Positions 1 to 9,312 of a stretch of 64,000 nucleotides of DNA are shown one piece after another (the stretch's first letter is position 1; each line of letters opens with the position of its first letter). The stretch is from Limnoglobus roseus (GTDB lineage Bacteria; Planctomycetota; Planctomycetia; Gemmatales; Gemmataceae), in the NCBI RefSeq assembly GCF_008254045.1, contig NZ_CP042425.1:6944001-7008000 (forward strand), in the 5' to 3' direction. A program made the translations under genes and the position numbers. The notes beneath the pieces were generated by a model. That model saw only the letters and a list, made by a program, of their open reading frames with translations, did not search any database and was not told the DNA's origin.

Positions 1-2794
1 AGTCGCCGAGCGAGTCGAGGCTGTACTGCCGGTCGAGGTACCGCTGGCCCTCAGACAGGTCCACGGCTTCGACCGCCTTCCTCGCGGCTTCCTGGAAGTA
101 CTCGCCGAGGTTCTCCTTGCCGATCTTCTTCAGGTCCGCCACGCCGACCTTCAGGCCGAAGCGGGCCTCGGCTACGCGGGCGAGTTCCTGCCACTTCCAG
201 TCTTTTTGGTCGTCGCCGCCGAGGTTCTCGTCGATGGCCTCCTGGATGTACGTCGGCGACGTGTCCAGCGCCCGGTCGCGGGCCACCTGCACGGCTTCCT
301 CGTAGTTACAGCCGCGGAAGTCGGACGGGTCGAACTCCACGCCGAGGCGGGCGGCGGCAAACTGCGCGAAGCTCGCCTTGCCGTAGTTCTCGTCGGTGTA
401 CTCGTCGACCGCGTCGCGGATCTGCGCGTCGAGCATGTCGAGGATCATGATGCGCGGGTTGCCGCCGTCGAGGACGGCTTGCCGGGCGGAATAGGTCCGC
501 TTCCGCTGGGTGTCCATGACCTCGTCGTAGTCGAGGAGGTTCTTCCGCTGGTCGAAGTGATACTCTTCGACCTTCCGCTGGGCCTTCTCGATCTGCCGCG
601 TCAACATGCCGCTCTCGATCGCCTCGCCGTCCTTGAGGCCGATGAGCGGGCTGTTCATGAGGCGGGCCATCCGCTCGCCGCCGAACAGCCGCATGAGTTC
701 GTCGGACAGCGACATGTAGAACCGCGACGACCCGGGGTCGCCCTGCCGACCGGCCCGCCCGCGGAGTTGGTTGTCGATCCGCCGGCTTTCGTGCCGCTCG
801 GTGCCGATGATGTGCAGGCCGCCCATGTCGGCGACCTTGCGGCCCTCCTCCTTCATCTTTTCCTTCGACTCGATGTCGTTGACGGTCTGCTTCCAGACGT
901 CTTCCGGCACTTCGAGCCGCGTCGGGTAGAGCGGGCGGTTGCTCTCGTTCTTGAGGTTCTGGAGCCGTGCCCACGCCATCGTCTCGGCGTTGCCGCCGAG
1001 GATGATGTCGGTGCCCCGGCCGGCCATGTTCGTCGAAATCGTGACGGCGTTCACCCGCCCGGCCTGGGCCACAATTTCCGCCTCGCGGCCGACGTGTTCC
1101 GGCTTCGCGTTCAGCAGTTCGTGCTTCACCCCGCGGCGCTTCAGCAGGCCGGACAGGTGTTCGCTCTTGGCCACGTCGGTCGTGCCGATGAGGATCGGCC
1201 GGCCGGTCTTGCTCGTCTCCACGACCTCGGCCACCACCGCGTCCCACTTGTCTTTCTCGTTCTTGAAGACGAGGTCCGGGTGGTTGACCCGCTGGAGCGG
1301 CTTGTTCGTCGGGATGGCGACCACGTCGAGGTCGTAGATTTTTGCGAACTCGCTCGCCTCGGTCATCGCGGTGCCGGTCATGCCGCCGAGTTTCTTGTAG
1401 AGCTTGAAGAAGTTCTGGAGCGTCACCGTCGCAAGGGTCTGCGTCTCCTGCTTGATCTTCACCCCGTCGCGACGGTGCTTGGCTTCGACGGCTTGGTGAA
1501 GCCCGTCGCTCCACTGCCGGCCGAACATCGCCCGGCCGGTGTTCTCGTCGATGATGATGATGCCGAGGTCGTTGTTCTCGCGCGGGTCTTGCGCGATCAT
1601 GTAGTGCCGGTCGCGGTGGTACAGGTGGTGCGCCTTGATGCTGTTGTCCAGCAGGTGCGGCCACTCCATGTTGCCGGGCGTGTAGAAGCTTTCCACGCCG
1701 GCCAACCGTTCCGCTTCGCGGACGCCCAGGTCGGTCAGGTGGGCCGAGCGGTCCTTCTCCTTGATCTCGAAGTACACGCCGCGGGGCACGTCCTTGACCT
1801 TCTCGGGGTCGAGGGTGCCGACGATCGGCAGGCCGTTCCCTTCCGTGCCGGTGAGCGTGGACTGGCCGGACGCCTTCATCTCCTGCCGGGCGGCCTTTTC
1901 CAACTCCGTGAGCTTGCGGACGATCTCGTCGGCCTTCTCGTAGTTGTTCACGTCGGTGTAGGCCGGGCCACTGATGATGAGCGGCGTACGGGCCTCGTCG
2001 ATGAGGATGTTGTCGACTTCGTCGATGACGGCGAAGTTCAACGGCGTCCGCTGCACCTGCCGGTAGAACGGGTCGTACTTTTCGTCGTCAAACCGGGCCG
2101 GCTTCATGTTGTCGCGGAGGTAGTCGAAGCCGAACTCGCTGTTGGTGCCGTAGGTGATGTCGCAGTCGTAGGCGTGCCGGCGGCGTTCCGGGTCCATGTC
2201 TGACTGGATGTACGCCGCCGAGACGCCGAGCGTCTGGAAGATCGGCAGCATCCACTCGCAGTCGCGGCGGGCGAGGTAGTCGTTGACGGTGATGACGTGA
2301 ACGCCCTTGCCCGGGAGCGCGTTCAGGTACGCCGGCAGGGTGGCGACGAGCGTCTTCCCTTCGCCCGTGACCATCTCGGAGATGTTGCCCCGGTGCAGGA
2401 CGACGCCGCCGACCATCTGCACGTCGTAGTGCCGCATCCCCTTCGCCCGCCGGGCGGCTTCCCGACACGCGGCGAACGCCTCGGGAATCAGGTCGTCGAG
2501 CTTCGTGCCCGTCTTCAACTTATCGCGCAACTTCGGCGTGATCGCCTTCAGGTCGGCGTCGCTGAGGGCCTTCATCGGCTCTTCGAGCTTGTTGATTTGA
2601 TCGAGAATCGACCCCGGAACGACGGTGTGCTGGGGAGCATTCTTCGGCCGCGAGTAGCCGATCCCCTTGACCATGCGCTCGTTAGCCGAGCCGAAGAGTC
2701 GGGTGACGAAGCCGAGACTGCCTTCGACGAAGCCGTTGAGCTTGTCGCCGATCTTTTCGAGGATACCCGCTTCCACTTTCGTATCGGTCGCCAT
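1..2794 (-). CDS. secA: Preprotein translocase subunit SecA (C-terminus beyond window)
   Basis: SecA is the cytosolic ATPase that drives secretory proteins through the SecYEG channel. About 931 codons are present and the 3' end lies outside the window. Visible motifs are the Walker A core TGEGKT at about residue 120, the DEVDNILIDEA Walker B region, the preprotein cross-linking region after it, and the second ATPase half with TNMAGRGTD and QLRGRAGRQGDPGSSRF. The N-terminus starts MATDTKVEAGILEKIGDKL and then shows the SecA-typical RDKL and MRHYDVQ segments. A sigma70-like promoter lies 45-75 bases upstream. A long open frame on the opposite strand is a GC-driven shadow. Identity is very secure; only the extreme C-terminus, where a zinc-binding tail may or may not occur, cannot be seen. 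Confidence 0.97.
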   Translation of the reverse strand, partial: MATDTKVEAGILEKIGDKLNGFVEGSLGFVTRLFGSANERMVKGIGYSRPKNAPQHTVVPGSILDQINKLEEPMKALSDADLKAITPKLRDKLKTGTKLDDLIPEAFAACREAARRAKGMRHYDVQMVGGVVLHRGNISEMVTGEGKTLVATLPAYLNALPGKGVHVITVNDYLARRDCEWMLPIFQTLGVSAAYIQSDMDPERRRHAYDCDITYGTNSEFGFDYLRDNMKPARFDDEKYDPFYRQVQRTPLNFAVIDEVDNILIDEARTPLIISGPAYTDVNNYEKADEIVRKLTELEKAARQEMKASGQSTLTGTEGNGLPIVGTLDPEKVKDVPRGVYFEIKEKDRSAHLTDLGVREAERLAGVESFYTPGNMEWPHLLDNSIKAHHLYHRDRHYMIAQDPRENNDLGIIIIDENTGRAMFGRQWSDGLHQAVEAKHRRDGVKIKQETQTLATVTLQNFFKLYKKLGGMTGTAMTEASEFAKIYDLDVVAIPTNKPLQRVNHPDLVFKNEKDKWDAVVAEVVETSKTGRPILIGTTDVAKSEHLSGLLKRRGVKHELLNAKPEHVGREAEIVAQAGRVNAVTISTNMAGRGTDIILGGNAETMAWARLQNLKNESNRPLYPTRLEVPEDVWKQTVNDIESKEKMKEEGRKVADMGGLHIIGTERHESRRIDNQLRGRAGRQGDPGSSRFYMSLSDELMRLFGGERMARLMNSPLIGLKDGEAIESGMLTRQIEKAQRKVEEYHFDQRKNLLDYDEVMDTQRKRTYSARQAVLDGGNPRIMILDMLDAQIRDAVDEYTDENYGKASFAQFAAARLGVEFDPSDFRGCNYEEAVQVARDRALDTSPTYIQEAIDENLGGDDQKDWKWQELARVAEARFGLKVGVADLKKIGKENLGEYFQEAARKAVEAVDLSEGQRYLDRQYSLDSLGD

Positions 2795-2839
2795 GAGTCG
2801 TGCCTTCGGGCGGTCAGGTGCGTGGGGGATCAGACTATC

Positions 2840-2869
2840 AGTCTAAGAATCTTGAGGGGAACGGGTCAA
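2840..2869 (-). promoter_or_regulatory. Predicted sigma70-type promoter for secA
   Basis: Read on the minus strand, TTGACC is followed by an 18-base spacer and TAGACT, with the secA start codon 45 bases downstream. The -10 shape TAGAMT recurs at other promoters in this window. The remainder of the 265-base gap to the next gene (2795-3059) shows no gene. Confidence 0.55.
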
Positions 2870-3059
2870 TACAGACCGCATAACCGGCAAAGTTCTCACT
2901 AGTTCTCGTATCGCCTCAAATGCTATCGGACACCCCAGTCGACCAATCTCGCCAAGGTGGCGATGGGCACTGGAAGGATGAACAGTTTTCGTCATGGCCG
3001 CGGTCGAGATTCGCCGAAAAGATGCGGCGTCGAGTCCCCGATCCCACAGGAGATTGCCG

Positions 3060-3449
3060 ATGGGCCGCGTCGTTCACTTTGAAATTCACGCCGACAACCT
3101 CGAACGGGCAAGCAAGTTCTACACGGAACTCCTCGACTGGAAATTCACCAAGTGGGACGGGCCAATGGAGTATTGGCTCATCACCACGGGTGCAGACTCG
3201 AACGTGGGTATCAACGGCGGCCTGATGAAGCGAATGGGGGCGTCGCCGGTCTTGGGGCAGTGCGTGAACTCTTACGTCTGCACGGCCGGAGTGGACAACC
3301 TCGACGAAACGCTGGCGAAGGGGCAGTCACTCGGGGCAGCCGTGGCCCTGCCGAAGATGCCCGTCCCCGGCATCGGTTGGCTCGCGTACGTCCACGACAC
3401 GGAAGGCAACATCCTCGGCCTGATGCAGCGCGACCCGAACGCGAAGTGA
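3060..3449 (+). CDS. VOC (glyoxalase/bleomycin-resistance fold) family protein
   Basis: A 129-residue protein of the vicinal-oxygen-chelate superfamily. It opens with MGRVVHFEIHADNLERASKFY, the usual first beta-alpha-beta unit, and closes with the second unit (WLAYVHDTEGNILGLMQ). This resembles the YraH/Glo-EDI-like group whose substrates are generally unknown. The start is chosen at 3060 because an AGGAGA ribosome-binding site sits 6 bases upstream and the fold begins there; an in-frame start at 2994 would add an unconserved basic extension. The His near the N-terminus and the Glu near the C-terminus could be metal ligands. It is followed 56 bases later by a TIGR02996 gene. No specific function can be assigned. 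Confidence 0.85.
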   Translation: MGRVVHFEIHADNLERASKFYTELLDWKFTKWDGPMEYWLITTGADSNVGINGGLMKRMGASPVLGQCVNSYVCTAGVDNLDETLAKGQSLGAAVALPKMPVPGIGWLAYVHDTEGNILGLMQRDPNAK

Positions 3450-3505
3450 TTCCGGTTCGCGTCGGCGGGGCCGTTCGGCTATCCTGAGTTCAGGAGGCCA
3501 ACCAG

Positions 3506-4105
3506 ATGAACGCCCCGCCCGACGCACTGGCATTGTTCCGGGCCGTGCTGGCGAACCCAGCCGACGATACGCCGCGGTTGGTATTCGCCGACTGGCTGGA
3601 AGAGACCGGCGAGCCGCACAACGTCGCCTGGGCCGAATACCTGCGGCTGCACACCTGCAGTCAGGGGTGGGCCGTTGATGCGAGGAAAATGGAAGAACTG
3701 TCGGCTCCGATCCGTGCGCAACTCCTGATTCGGGCCGAGACATTCATCCGGCATCGGCCATTGCTTTTGGAACTGCTGCCGGCGAAAAACATATCCTTGC
3801 GCCTAACAAACTACACGCCCCTGGTCGCCTACTTTGAAATAACGCCGATGTCGATCGCCTTCGAGAATCAGATTGTTCCCTTGATGCTCGCCGGTAACAC
3901 TCTGTACTTTGCCACCCCAACCCCGACCGATTGCGACCTGCTCAACCGCTTGGGGTTCGTCTTCAACCGCGACATCGTCCTGGTTCGGGCCGGACCTCAG
4001 GACGTTGCCGACTGCCTGACGCGCACCTTCGGTGATCCGAGCCAGTACGAATTCTTCGATTCTGTCTTGATCGAACACACCGAGCCGATCATTTTATCCG
4101 ACTGA
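3506..4105 (+). CDS. TIGR02996 (repeat-companion) domain protein
   Basis: A 199-residue protein whose first 45 residues are a clear repeat-companion domain: DALALFRAVLANPADDTPRL followed by VFADWLEETGEP. That domain is known mainly from Gemmata-type planctomycetes, usually N-terminal to leucine-rich repeats or other modules, and its function is unknown. The remaining about 150 residues match nothing I recognise; they contain a Leu-rich stretch (LLLELLPAKN) and no signal peptide or membrane helix. An AGGAGG ribosome-binding site precedes the start. It lies between the VOC gene and the archease gene on the same strand, but spacing of about 40 bases on either side does not prove an operon. Confidence 0.85.
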   Translation: MNAPPDALALFRAVLANPADDTPRLVFADWLEETGEPHNVAWAEYLRLHTCSQGWAVDARKMEELSAPIRAQLLIRAETFIRHRPLLLELLPAKNISLRLTNYTPLVAYFEITPMSIAFENQIVPLMLAGNTLYFATPTPTDCDLLNRLGFVFNRDIVLVRAGPQDVADCLTRTFGDPSQYEFFDSVLIEHTEPIILSD

Positions 4106-4147
4106 ACCTCCCCTCTCGTTTCGCCCTCCATTCGGCCAGCGCGTAAG

Positions 4148-4567
4148 ATGGCGACCATGCACGAACTGTTCGACCACACCGCCGACCTCGGGCTGCGGAT
4201 CACCGCTCCGGACCTGAACGCCCTCTTCGCGGAAGCGGGCGAGTGCCTGTTCTCGGCCGTCGTCGAGGACGTGGCGAGCATCCGCCCGACGACCGCAGCC
4301 ACCATCGGACTAACCGGCGATGACCGCGAGTTCTTGCTGTTCGACTGGCTGCGTGAACTGCTCATGCAGTTCGAGATGGAACACATGCTGTACGGCCGCT
4401 TCGACGTGCAAGTGCGGCCGGACGGTCTGACCGCGACGGCTTGGGGCGAACCCCTTGATCGCGGCCGGCATCACTTGAGTCACGAAGTGAAGGCGATCAC
4501 CTACCACGAACTGAAGGTCGTCGAAACCGACGGCGGGTGGCTGGCGGAAGTGATCGTAGACATTTAG
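4148..4567 (+). CDS. Archease, RtcB-activating protein
   Basis: Archease promotes the guanylylation and multiple turnover of the RNA ligase RtcB. The 139-residue protein has the family signature MHELFDHTADLGLRI at the N-terminus, with acidic residues that bind metal, FLLFDWLRELL in the middle, and the C-terminal KAITYHELKV with a terminal VDI. The stop is only 10 bases upstream of the rtcB start, so the two are almost certainly co-transcribed and translationally linked. The alternative start at 4157 (MHELFDH) fits the family length slightly better; neither start has a strong ribosome-binding site. Confidence 0.93.
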   Translation: MATMHELFDHTADLGLRITAPDLNALFAEAGECLFSAVVEDVASIRPTTAATIGLTGDDREFLLFDWLRELLMQFEMEHMLYGRFDVQVRPDGLTATAWGEPLDRGRHHLSHEVKAITYHELKVVETDGGWLAEVIVDI

Positions 4568-4577
4568 GAACGGAACG

Positions 4578-6038
4578 ATGAAGGAACGATTTAACGGCCC
4601 GCTCGAGCGCGTCGATTCGTGCTGCGTTCGCATCCCGAAGAGTTACAAAGCGGGGATGCGCGTCGACGGCATGATCTTCGCGAACGAGCGGCTGATGGAA
4701 GCCATCCGCGAGGGCAACGCGGCCGATCAGGTGGCGAACGTCGCCACGCTGCCGGGCATCCAGGGGGCCAGTCTGGCGATGCCGGACATCCACTGGGGCT
4801 ACGGCTTCTGCATCGGCGGCGTCTGCGCGACCGACCCGCTGGAAGGCGGCGTTATTTCGCCCGGCGGCGTGGGCTACGACATCAACTGCGGCGTCCGCCT
4901 CGTGAAGACGAATCTCTTCTGGAACGAGATCAAGCCGCACGTCCGGGAACTGGTGAAGGCCCTCTTCTACTCCGTGCCGTCGGGCGTCGGCCGCACCGGC
5001 AAGTACAAGTTCGACGCGAAGGAAACCCGCCGGCTGATGGGCCAGGGGCCGCAGTTCGTCGTCAACCGCGATTGCGGCGTGCCGAAAGACCTGGAGTACA
5101 CCGAGGCCAACGGGTTCATCGCCGACGGCGACCCGGACCAGGTGACGGACCACGCCGTCAAGCGCGGCAGCGACCAGTGTGGCACCCTCGGTAGTGGCAA
5201 CCACTTCATGGAAGTGCAGGTCGTCGATGCCGTCGTTGATGCGGAAGTGGCGAAGGTCTTCGGCCTGGAATTGAATCAAGTGTGCGTGATGATCCACAGC
5301 GGCAGCCGCGGCCTCGGCTACCAGGTGTGCGACGACGCGCTCTCGCTGTTCCGCAACCTCGACAAGAAGTACGGCATCGACCTGCCGGACCGCCAGTTGG
5401 CGTGCGCCCCGGCCGAGTCGCCGGAGGGGAAGAAGTACATCGCCGCCATGCGGGCGGCCGCCAACTACGGCTTCTGCAACCGGCAACTGCTCATGCAGCA
5501 GGCCCGCGAAGTGTTCGCCCACGTCTTCGGCCGCACGTGGCAAGACCTGGAAATGCACCAACTGTACGATGTGGCCCACAACATCGCGAAGCTGGAAGAG
5601 CACACCGTGGACGGCAAGAAGAAGAAGGTCTGGGTCCACCGCAAGGGGGCGACACGGGCGTTCCCGGCCGGGCACCCGGAGGTGCCGGAGCAGTTCCGCC
5701 ACGTCGGGCAGCCGGTCATCATTCCCGGCGACATGGGCCGGGCGTCGTGGGTGTTGGTGGGGGCACCCGGCAGCATGGAAAAGACTTTCGGCACGACCTG
5801 CCACGGGGCCGGCCGGGCGATGAGTCGCACGGCCGCGGTGAAGGCGGCCGGCGGGAAGCGGATCGACAAGGAACTCGAATCCCGCGGCGTGATCGCGATG
5901 GCGAGCAGCCGCCTCGGTTTGGCCGAGGAGCAGCCAAACGCCTACAAGAACGTCGATCATGTCGTCGAAGTGGTCCACGACGCCGACCTGTCGCGGAAGG
6001 TCGCCCGGATGCGGCCCATCGGCGTGATTAAGGGGTAA
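4578..6038 (+). CDS. rtcB: RNA-splicing ligase RtcB
   Basis: RtcB joins RNA 3'-phosphate or 2',3'-cyclic-phosphate ends to 5'-OH ends, using GTP and Mn2+. The 486-residue protein contains the metal-site motif DINCGVR (Asp101, Cys104), the GSGNHFMEVQ and IHSGSRGLG motifs that carry metal-binding histidines, and the C-terminal CHGAGRAMSR motif whose His is guanylylated. Length and motif order match the long RtcB form found next to archease. It forms a two-gene unit with the upstream archease. In bacteria RtcB is associated with repair of RNAs broken by endonucleolytic toxins and with stress responses. The downstream neighbour is convergent. Confidence 0.97.
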   Translation: MKERFNGPLERVDSCCVRIPKSYKAGMRVDGMIFANERLMEAIREGNAADQVANVATLPGIQGASLAMPDIHWGYGFCIGGVCATDPLEGGVISPGGVGYDINCGVRLVKTNLFWNEIKPHVRELVKALFYSVPSGVGRTGKYKFDAKETRRLMGQGPQFVVNRDCGVPKDLEYTEANGFIADGDPDQVTDHAVKRGSDQCGTLGSGNHFMEVQVVDAVVDAEVAKVFGLELNQVCVMIHSGSRGLGYQVCDDALSLFRNLDKKYGIDLPDRQLACAPAESPEGKKYIAAMRAAANYGFCNRQLLMQQAREVFAHVFGRTWQDLEMHQLYDVAHNIAKLEEHTVDGKKKKVWVHRKGATRAFPAGHPEVPEQFRHVGQPVIIPGDMGRASWVLVGAPGSMEKTFGTTCHGAGRAMSRTAAVKAAGGKRIDKELESRGVIAMASSRLGLAEEQPNAYKNVDHVVEVVHDADLSRKVARMRPIGVIKG

Positions 6039-6059
6039 GGGGGCGGGCGGGTTCGAGTG

Positions 6060-7952
6060 TCACTCGGCCCACCCGTCCTTCCACCCGGGCACGAGTCCCG
6101 ACGACCAGAAGTACACCGCGAACCCCAGCACTTCGGCTAATCCCCATAACCACTTGTTCTTCAACCGGGCCGCCGCCACCGCGAACGGAGCGGCGGGGAA
6201 GAAGCCGATGAGGAACCCCCACGCCATTGCGAACCCGACGGCCAAGCAGAGCCGGTAGTAGCCGTAGCACGCTGTGGCGAACAGCAGCAGGCCGACCCGC
6301 GCCGCAACCTGTCGTCGCCATCCTTGCGAAGACCGGCCGACGCCGACCCAGAGCACGCCGCGGAACAGGACGTACAGACTGACCGGCCACGTCAGGGCCA
6401 ACGTCCCCGCCCGCGCCCCGAGGGCGGTCGTGCCGACGGCACCGAGGACGAACGCGACGATTCCGAACACCGCGTAAGCGTTCCACCGGCGGCAGGCGAG
6501 GCGGGTCAAAGCCGCGACGCCGGCCGCAACTCCGAACACGCCTACGCACCAGGCGAACCACCGTCCGATTTCGCCCGCCGTGGGGGCGTCGTTCGGGAAG
6601 TCGGCTTCCCGGGGGAGGAGGCGGGACCAGTCAAACGCGGGCCGTTCGGCCACCAGAGTTGCGGTGAGGCGGGACGGATCAAGTTCGGACGACGGCCCGA
6701 GGTAGATGCACACCGCCCGCTGATGATCGCGAACGAACAGCCGCTTCCGGTCGAGCGCCGGGGCCGCCCAGCACATGCCTCCGCCGCCCAAGACTTGGGC
6801 GCGGGCCAACTCTTCGTACCGCTCCGGGTTTGCCCGCGCCAGCACGAGCGTACCGGCTTCCGTCCACAGGATCAGTTTCCCGTCCGCGGCAATCGGCGTG
6901 GCCTGTCCCACCGCGTCCGACTCCCACCGCACCCGGCCCGTTTCCAGGTCCAGGCACTTGAACGCGCCGCGGGCCGCCCGGTGGGTACTTGCCTGGGCTT
7001 GCTGCAAGTCGAACCCGTACACCGCCCCGTCGAGGGCGAGGCTGGAGCAGACATCGTTCGACAACTGCCGGCCGGCCCACACCGTCTTCGCGGTCACGCC
7101 GTCGCCGTCGGCAGAGAATCGAAAGAGTTGCGATCCGATCTTGAACGGGGACGCGACGAGCAGGTGCCGACCGTCGAACAGCGGCCACGCCGCATGTTCG
7201 TCGTAGCTGGCCGACATCCGCTCCCGCCACACCCGTGCGCCGGTCGTCGGGTCGTGCAGCACGAGGCTGTTCCGCAGGAAGCCGACGACCAATCGTCGGC
7301 CGTCAAGCATGATCGGCAACGCCGGGCAATAGCTCGCCGGGTCGTCGCCGACGGCCCACGCCGTCGACCCGTCGGCCATGTTCAATGCGACCATCGCCGC
7401 GTTCGGACCACCAACCGGCAGAATGACCAAACGGCCTTCGACAAGCGGTGTGGACGCGAACCCGAACTCCGTCCCGCGGGTGCCAAACCGTGCCCGCACA
7501 TCGACGGTCCAAACGCTGTGCCCGTCGGCCGCCTCGACGCACCCGACCTGCCCGGTCGGCGTGGCGTAGTAGATGCGACCGGCGTGCCAGGTCGGCGAGG
7601 CATACGGTCCGGGGTACAGGCCGCCCGGTTGCCACGGCCAGCCGACGCGCTCCCGCCACACCTCGCCCCCCGTGTCGGCGTCGAGGGCGATCAAGAACAT
7701 GCCCGCAGTCGTCTGGAACAACGTGAACGCCCGACCGTCCGCGACCACGATCGCGGAATAACCCGGCCCCAGCTCGCGGGTCCAAAGCACCGGCGGACCA
7801 TCCGCGGGCCACTGGTCGGCGAGTCCCTTCTCGGCGGAGATCGCGTCGTAGGCTGGCCCGCGAACGTGCGGCCAGTCGGCGGATGCCGGATTCGCGACGA
7901 CAAGCCCGAACAGCAGCCCGAGGAGGACAGGGGGACGCACGGCGTTTCTCAC
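6060..7952 (-). CDS. PQQ-type beta-propeller protein with C-terminal membrane domain
   Basis: A 630-residue protein. Residues 1-25 form a signal peptide ending near ASA|DWPHVRGP. Residues about 25-430 are a PQQ-like beta-propeller (repeated blades such as FTLFQTTAGMFLIALDADTG and GEVWRERVGWPWQPGG). The last about 190 residues contain four or five hydrophobic helices separated by short basic loops. This layout, an exported propeller tethered by a C-terminal membrane domain, is common among uncharacterised planctomycete proteins. No catalytic residues of quinoprotein dehydrogenases are evident, so a binding or scaffold role is more likely than an enzyme. It is convergent with rtcB and separates the two RNA-repair units. 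Confidence 0.85.
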   Translation of the reverse strand: MRNAVRPPVLLGLLFGLVVANPASADWPHVRGPAYDAISAEKGLADQWPADGPPVLWTRELGPGYSAIVVADGRAFTLFQTTAGMFLIALDADTGGEVWRERVGWPWQPGGLYPGPYASPTWHAGRIYYATPTGQVGCVEAADGHSVWTVDVRARFGTRGTEFGFASTPLVEGRLVILPVGGPNAAMVALNMADGSTAWAVGDDPASYCPALPIMLDGRRLVVGFLRNSLVLHDPTTGARVWRERMSASYDEHAAWPLFDGRHLLVASPFKIGSQLFRFSADGDGVTAKTVWAGRQLSNDVCSSLALDGAVYGFDLQQAQASTHRAARGAFKCLDLETGRVRWESDAVGQATPIAADGKLILWTEAGTLVLARANPERYEELARAQVLGGGGMCWAAPALDRKRLFVRDHQRAVCIYLGPSSELDPSRLTATLVAERPAFDWSRLLPREADFPNDAPTAGEIGRWFAWCVGVFGVAAGVAALTRLACRRWNAYAVFGIVAFVLGAVGTTALGARAGTLALTWPVSLYVLFRGVLWVGVGRSSQGWRRQVAARVGLLLFATACYGYYRLCLAVGFAMAWGFLIGFFPAAPFAVAAARLKNKWLWGLAEVLGFAVYFWSSGLVPGWKDGWAE

Positions 7953-8117
7953 AGTCCGAAAATGGGGCCGTGAACCCAGACGTTCTACGGCCGCGGTTCA
8001 TGGTAAGGCCCAAACGATCCGGGTGTGCCGACGAAATGCACGGCGGCACTCCCTACAAAGACGCCGACGGATCGCCCGCCTTCCAACCCGTTCGAAACCC
8101 CTTTCCCAAGGTGACTG

Positions 8118-9245
8118 ATGAAGACGAAGGTTCTTGTCGTGGTGGTGGCGCTCGCGGCTTCGAGTGCCGGGCCGTTGGTCGCGGCCGACTTGCCGCGGGC
8201 GACGCCGGAATCGCAGGGCGTGTCGTCAGCGGTCGTTCGCGCATTCGTCGAGGCGGCGGACAAGGACATCAACACGCTGCACAGCTTCATGCTCATTCGG
8301 CACGGGCACGTCGTCGCGGAAGGGTGGTGGAAGCCGGAGGCGGCCGACAAGCCGCACGTCCTGCACTCGCTGAGCAAGAGCTTCACGTCCACGGCCGTCG
8401 GCCTCGTCGTGGAAGAGGGCAAGCTCAGCGTGGACGACCCGGTGTTGAAGTTCTTCCCCGACCTGGCCCCGGCCAACCCGTCGGACAACCTCAAGGCGAT
8501 GAAGGTCCGCGACCTGCTAACGATGTCGTGCGGGCACGACGCAGAGCCGAAACGGTCCGACGCCGAGCCGTGGGTGAAGACGTTCCTGGCCCACCCGGTC
8601 CCGCACAAACCGGGCACGCACTTCCTGTACAACTCGTTCGGCACGCACATGCTCTCGGCCATCGTCACGAAGGTGACGGGCAAGACGGTGCTGGAGTACC
8701 TGACGCCGCGCCTGTTCGAGCCACTTGGCATCAAAGACCCGGAATGGGGTGCCAGCCCGCAGGGCAACACCTTCGGCGGATGGGGGCTCAAGGTCCGCAC
8801 CGAGGACATCGCGAAGTTCGGGCAACTCTACATTCAAAAGGGGAAATGGGACGGGAAGCAACTCGTGCCGGCGAAGTGGGTGGAATCCGCCACCACGAAG
8901 CAAGTCGCGAACGACCAAGCCCCGAGCGGCGTCGGCAAGGGCGACTGGCGGCAAGGGTACGGCTACCAGTTCTGGCGGTGTACGCACGACGCCTACCGGG
9001 GCGACGGGGCGAACGGGCAATTCTGCATCGTGCTGCCGGACCAGGACGCCGTGATCGCCATCACCGCCGACACCGGCAACATGCAAAAGGAACTGGACGT
9101 GGTGTGGGATAAACTCCTGCCCGCCTTCCAGGCGAAGGCGTTGCCCGAAGACAAGGAGGGGCAGGCCAAACTCAAGGCGACGTTCGCGGGCCTCGTTGCG
9201 AAGGAGAAGGCTCCGCCGAAGCCGAAGGCGCCGGCCGGGAAATAA
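8118..9245 (+). CDS. Secreted serine hydrolase, class C beta-lactamase fold
   Basis: A 375-residue protein with a signal peptide (MKTKVLVVVVALAASS, cleavage near VAA|D). The penicillin-binding-protein/class C fold is indicated by the SxxK motif SLSK with nucleophile Ser84 and Lys87, the YNS motif in FLYNSFGTHM, and a C-terminal strand (GQFCIVLPDQDAVIAIT) where a KTG-like motif normally lies. Family members are esterases, D-amino peptidases or lactamase-related hydrolases; the substrate cannot be read from sequence. The C-terminal 40 residues are Lys/Pro-rich (KEKAPPKPKAPAGK). An AAGGTG ribosome-binding site precedes the start. It is not obviously connected to the downstream RNA-repair operon, 67 bases away. 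Confidence 0.88.
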   Translation: MKTKVLVVVVALAASSAGPLVAADLPRATPESQGVSSAVVRAFVEAADKDINTLHSFMLIRHGHVVAEGWWKPEAADKPHVLHSLSKSFTSTAVGLVVEEGKLSVDDPVLKFFPDLAPANPSDNLKAMKVRDLLTMSCGHDAEPKRSDAEPWVKTFLAHPVPHKPGTHFLYNSFGTHMLSAIVTKVTGKTVLEYLTPRLFEPLGIKDPEWGASPQGNTFGGWGLKVRTEDIAKFGQLYIQKGKWDGKQLVPAKWVESATTKQVANDQAPSGVGKGDWRQGYGYQFWRCTHDAYRGDGANGQFCIVLPDQDAVIAITADTGNMQKELDVVWDKLLPAFQAKALPEDKEGQAKLKATFAGLVAKEKAPPKPKAPAGK

Positions 9246-9312
9246 ACCGCCCGCCGCGAACCGACGGACGCCCGGCCGTGTCCGGGTGGGCGTCCGTCGG
9301 AGAGAGAACATC

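Noticed and set aside
206-2203. Long plus-strand open frame opposite secA
   Set aside because: Antisense shadow of a clear SecA; Val/His/Arg-rich composition and no domain.
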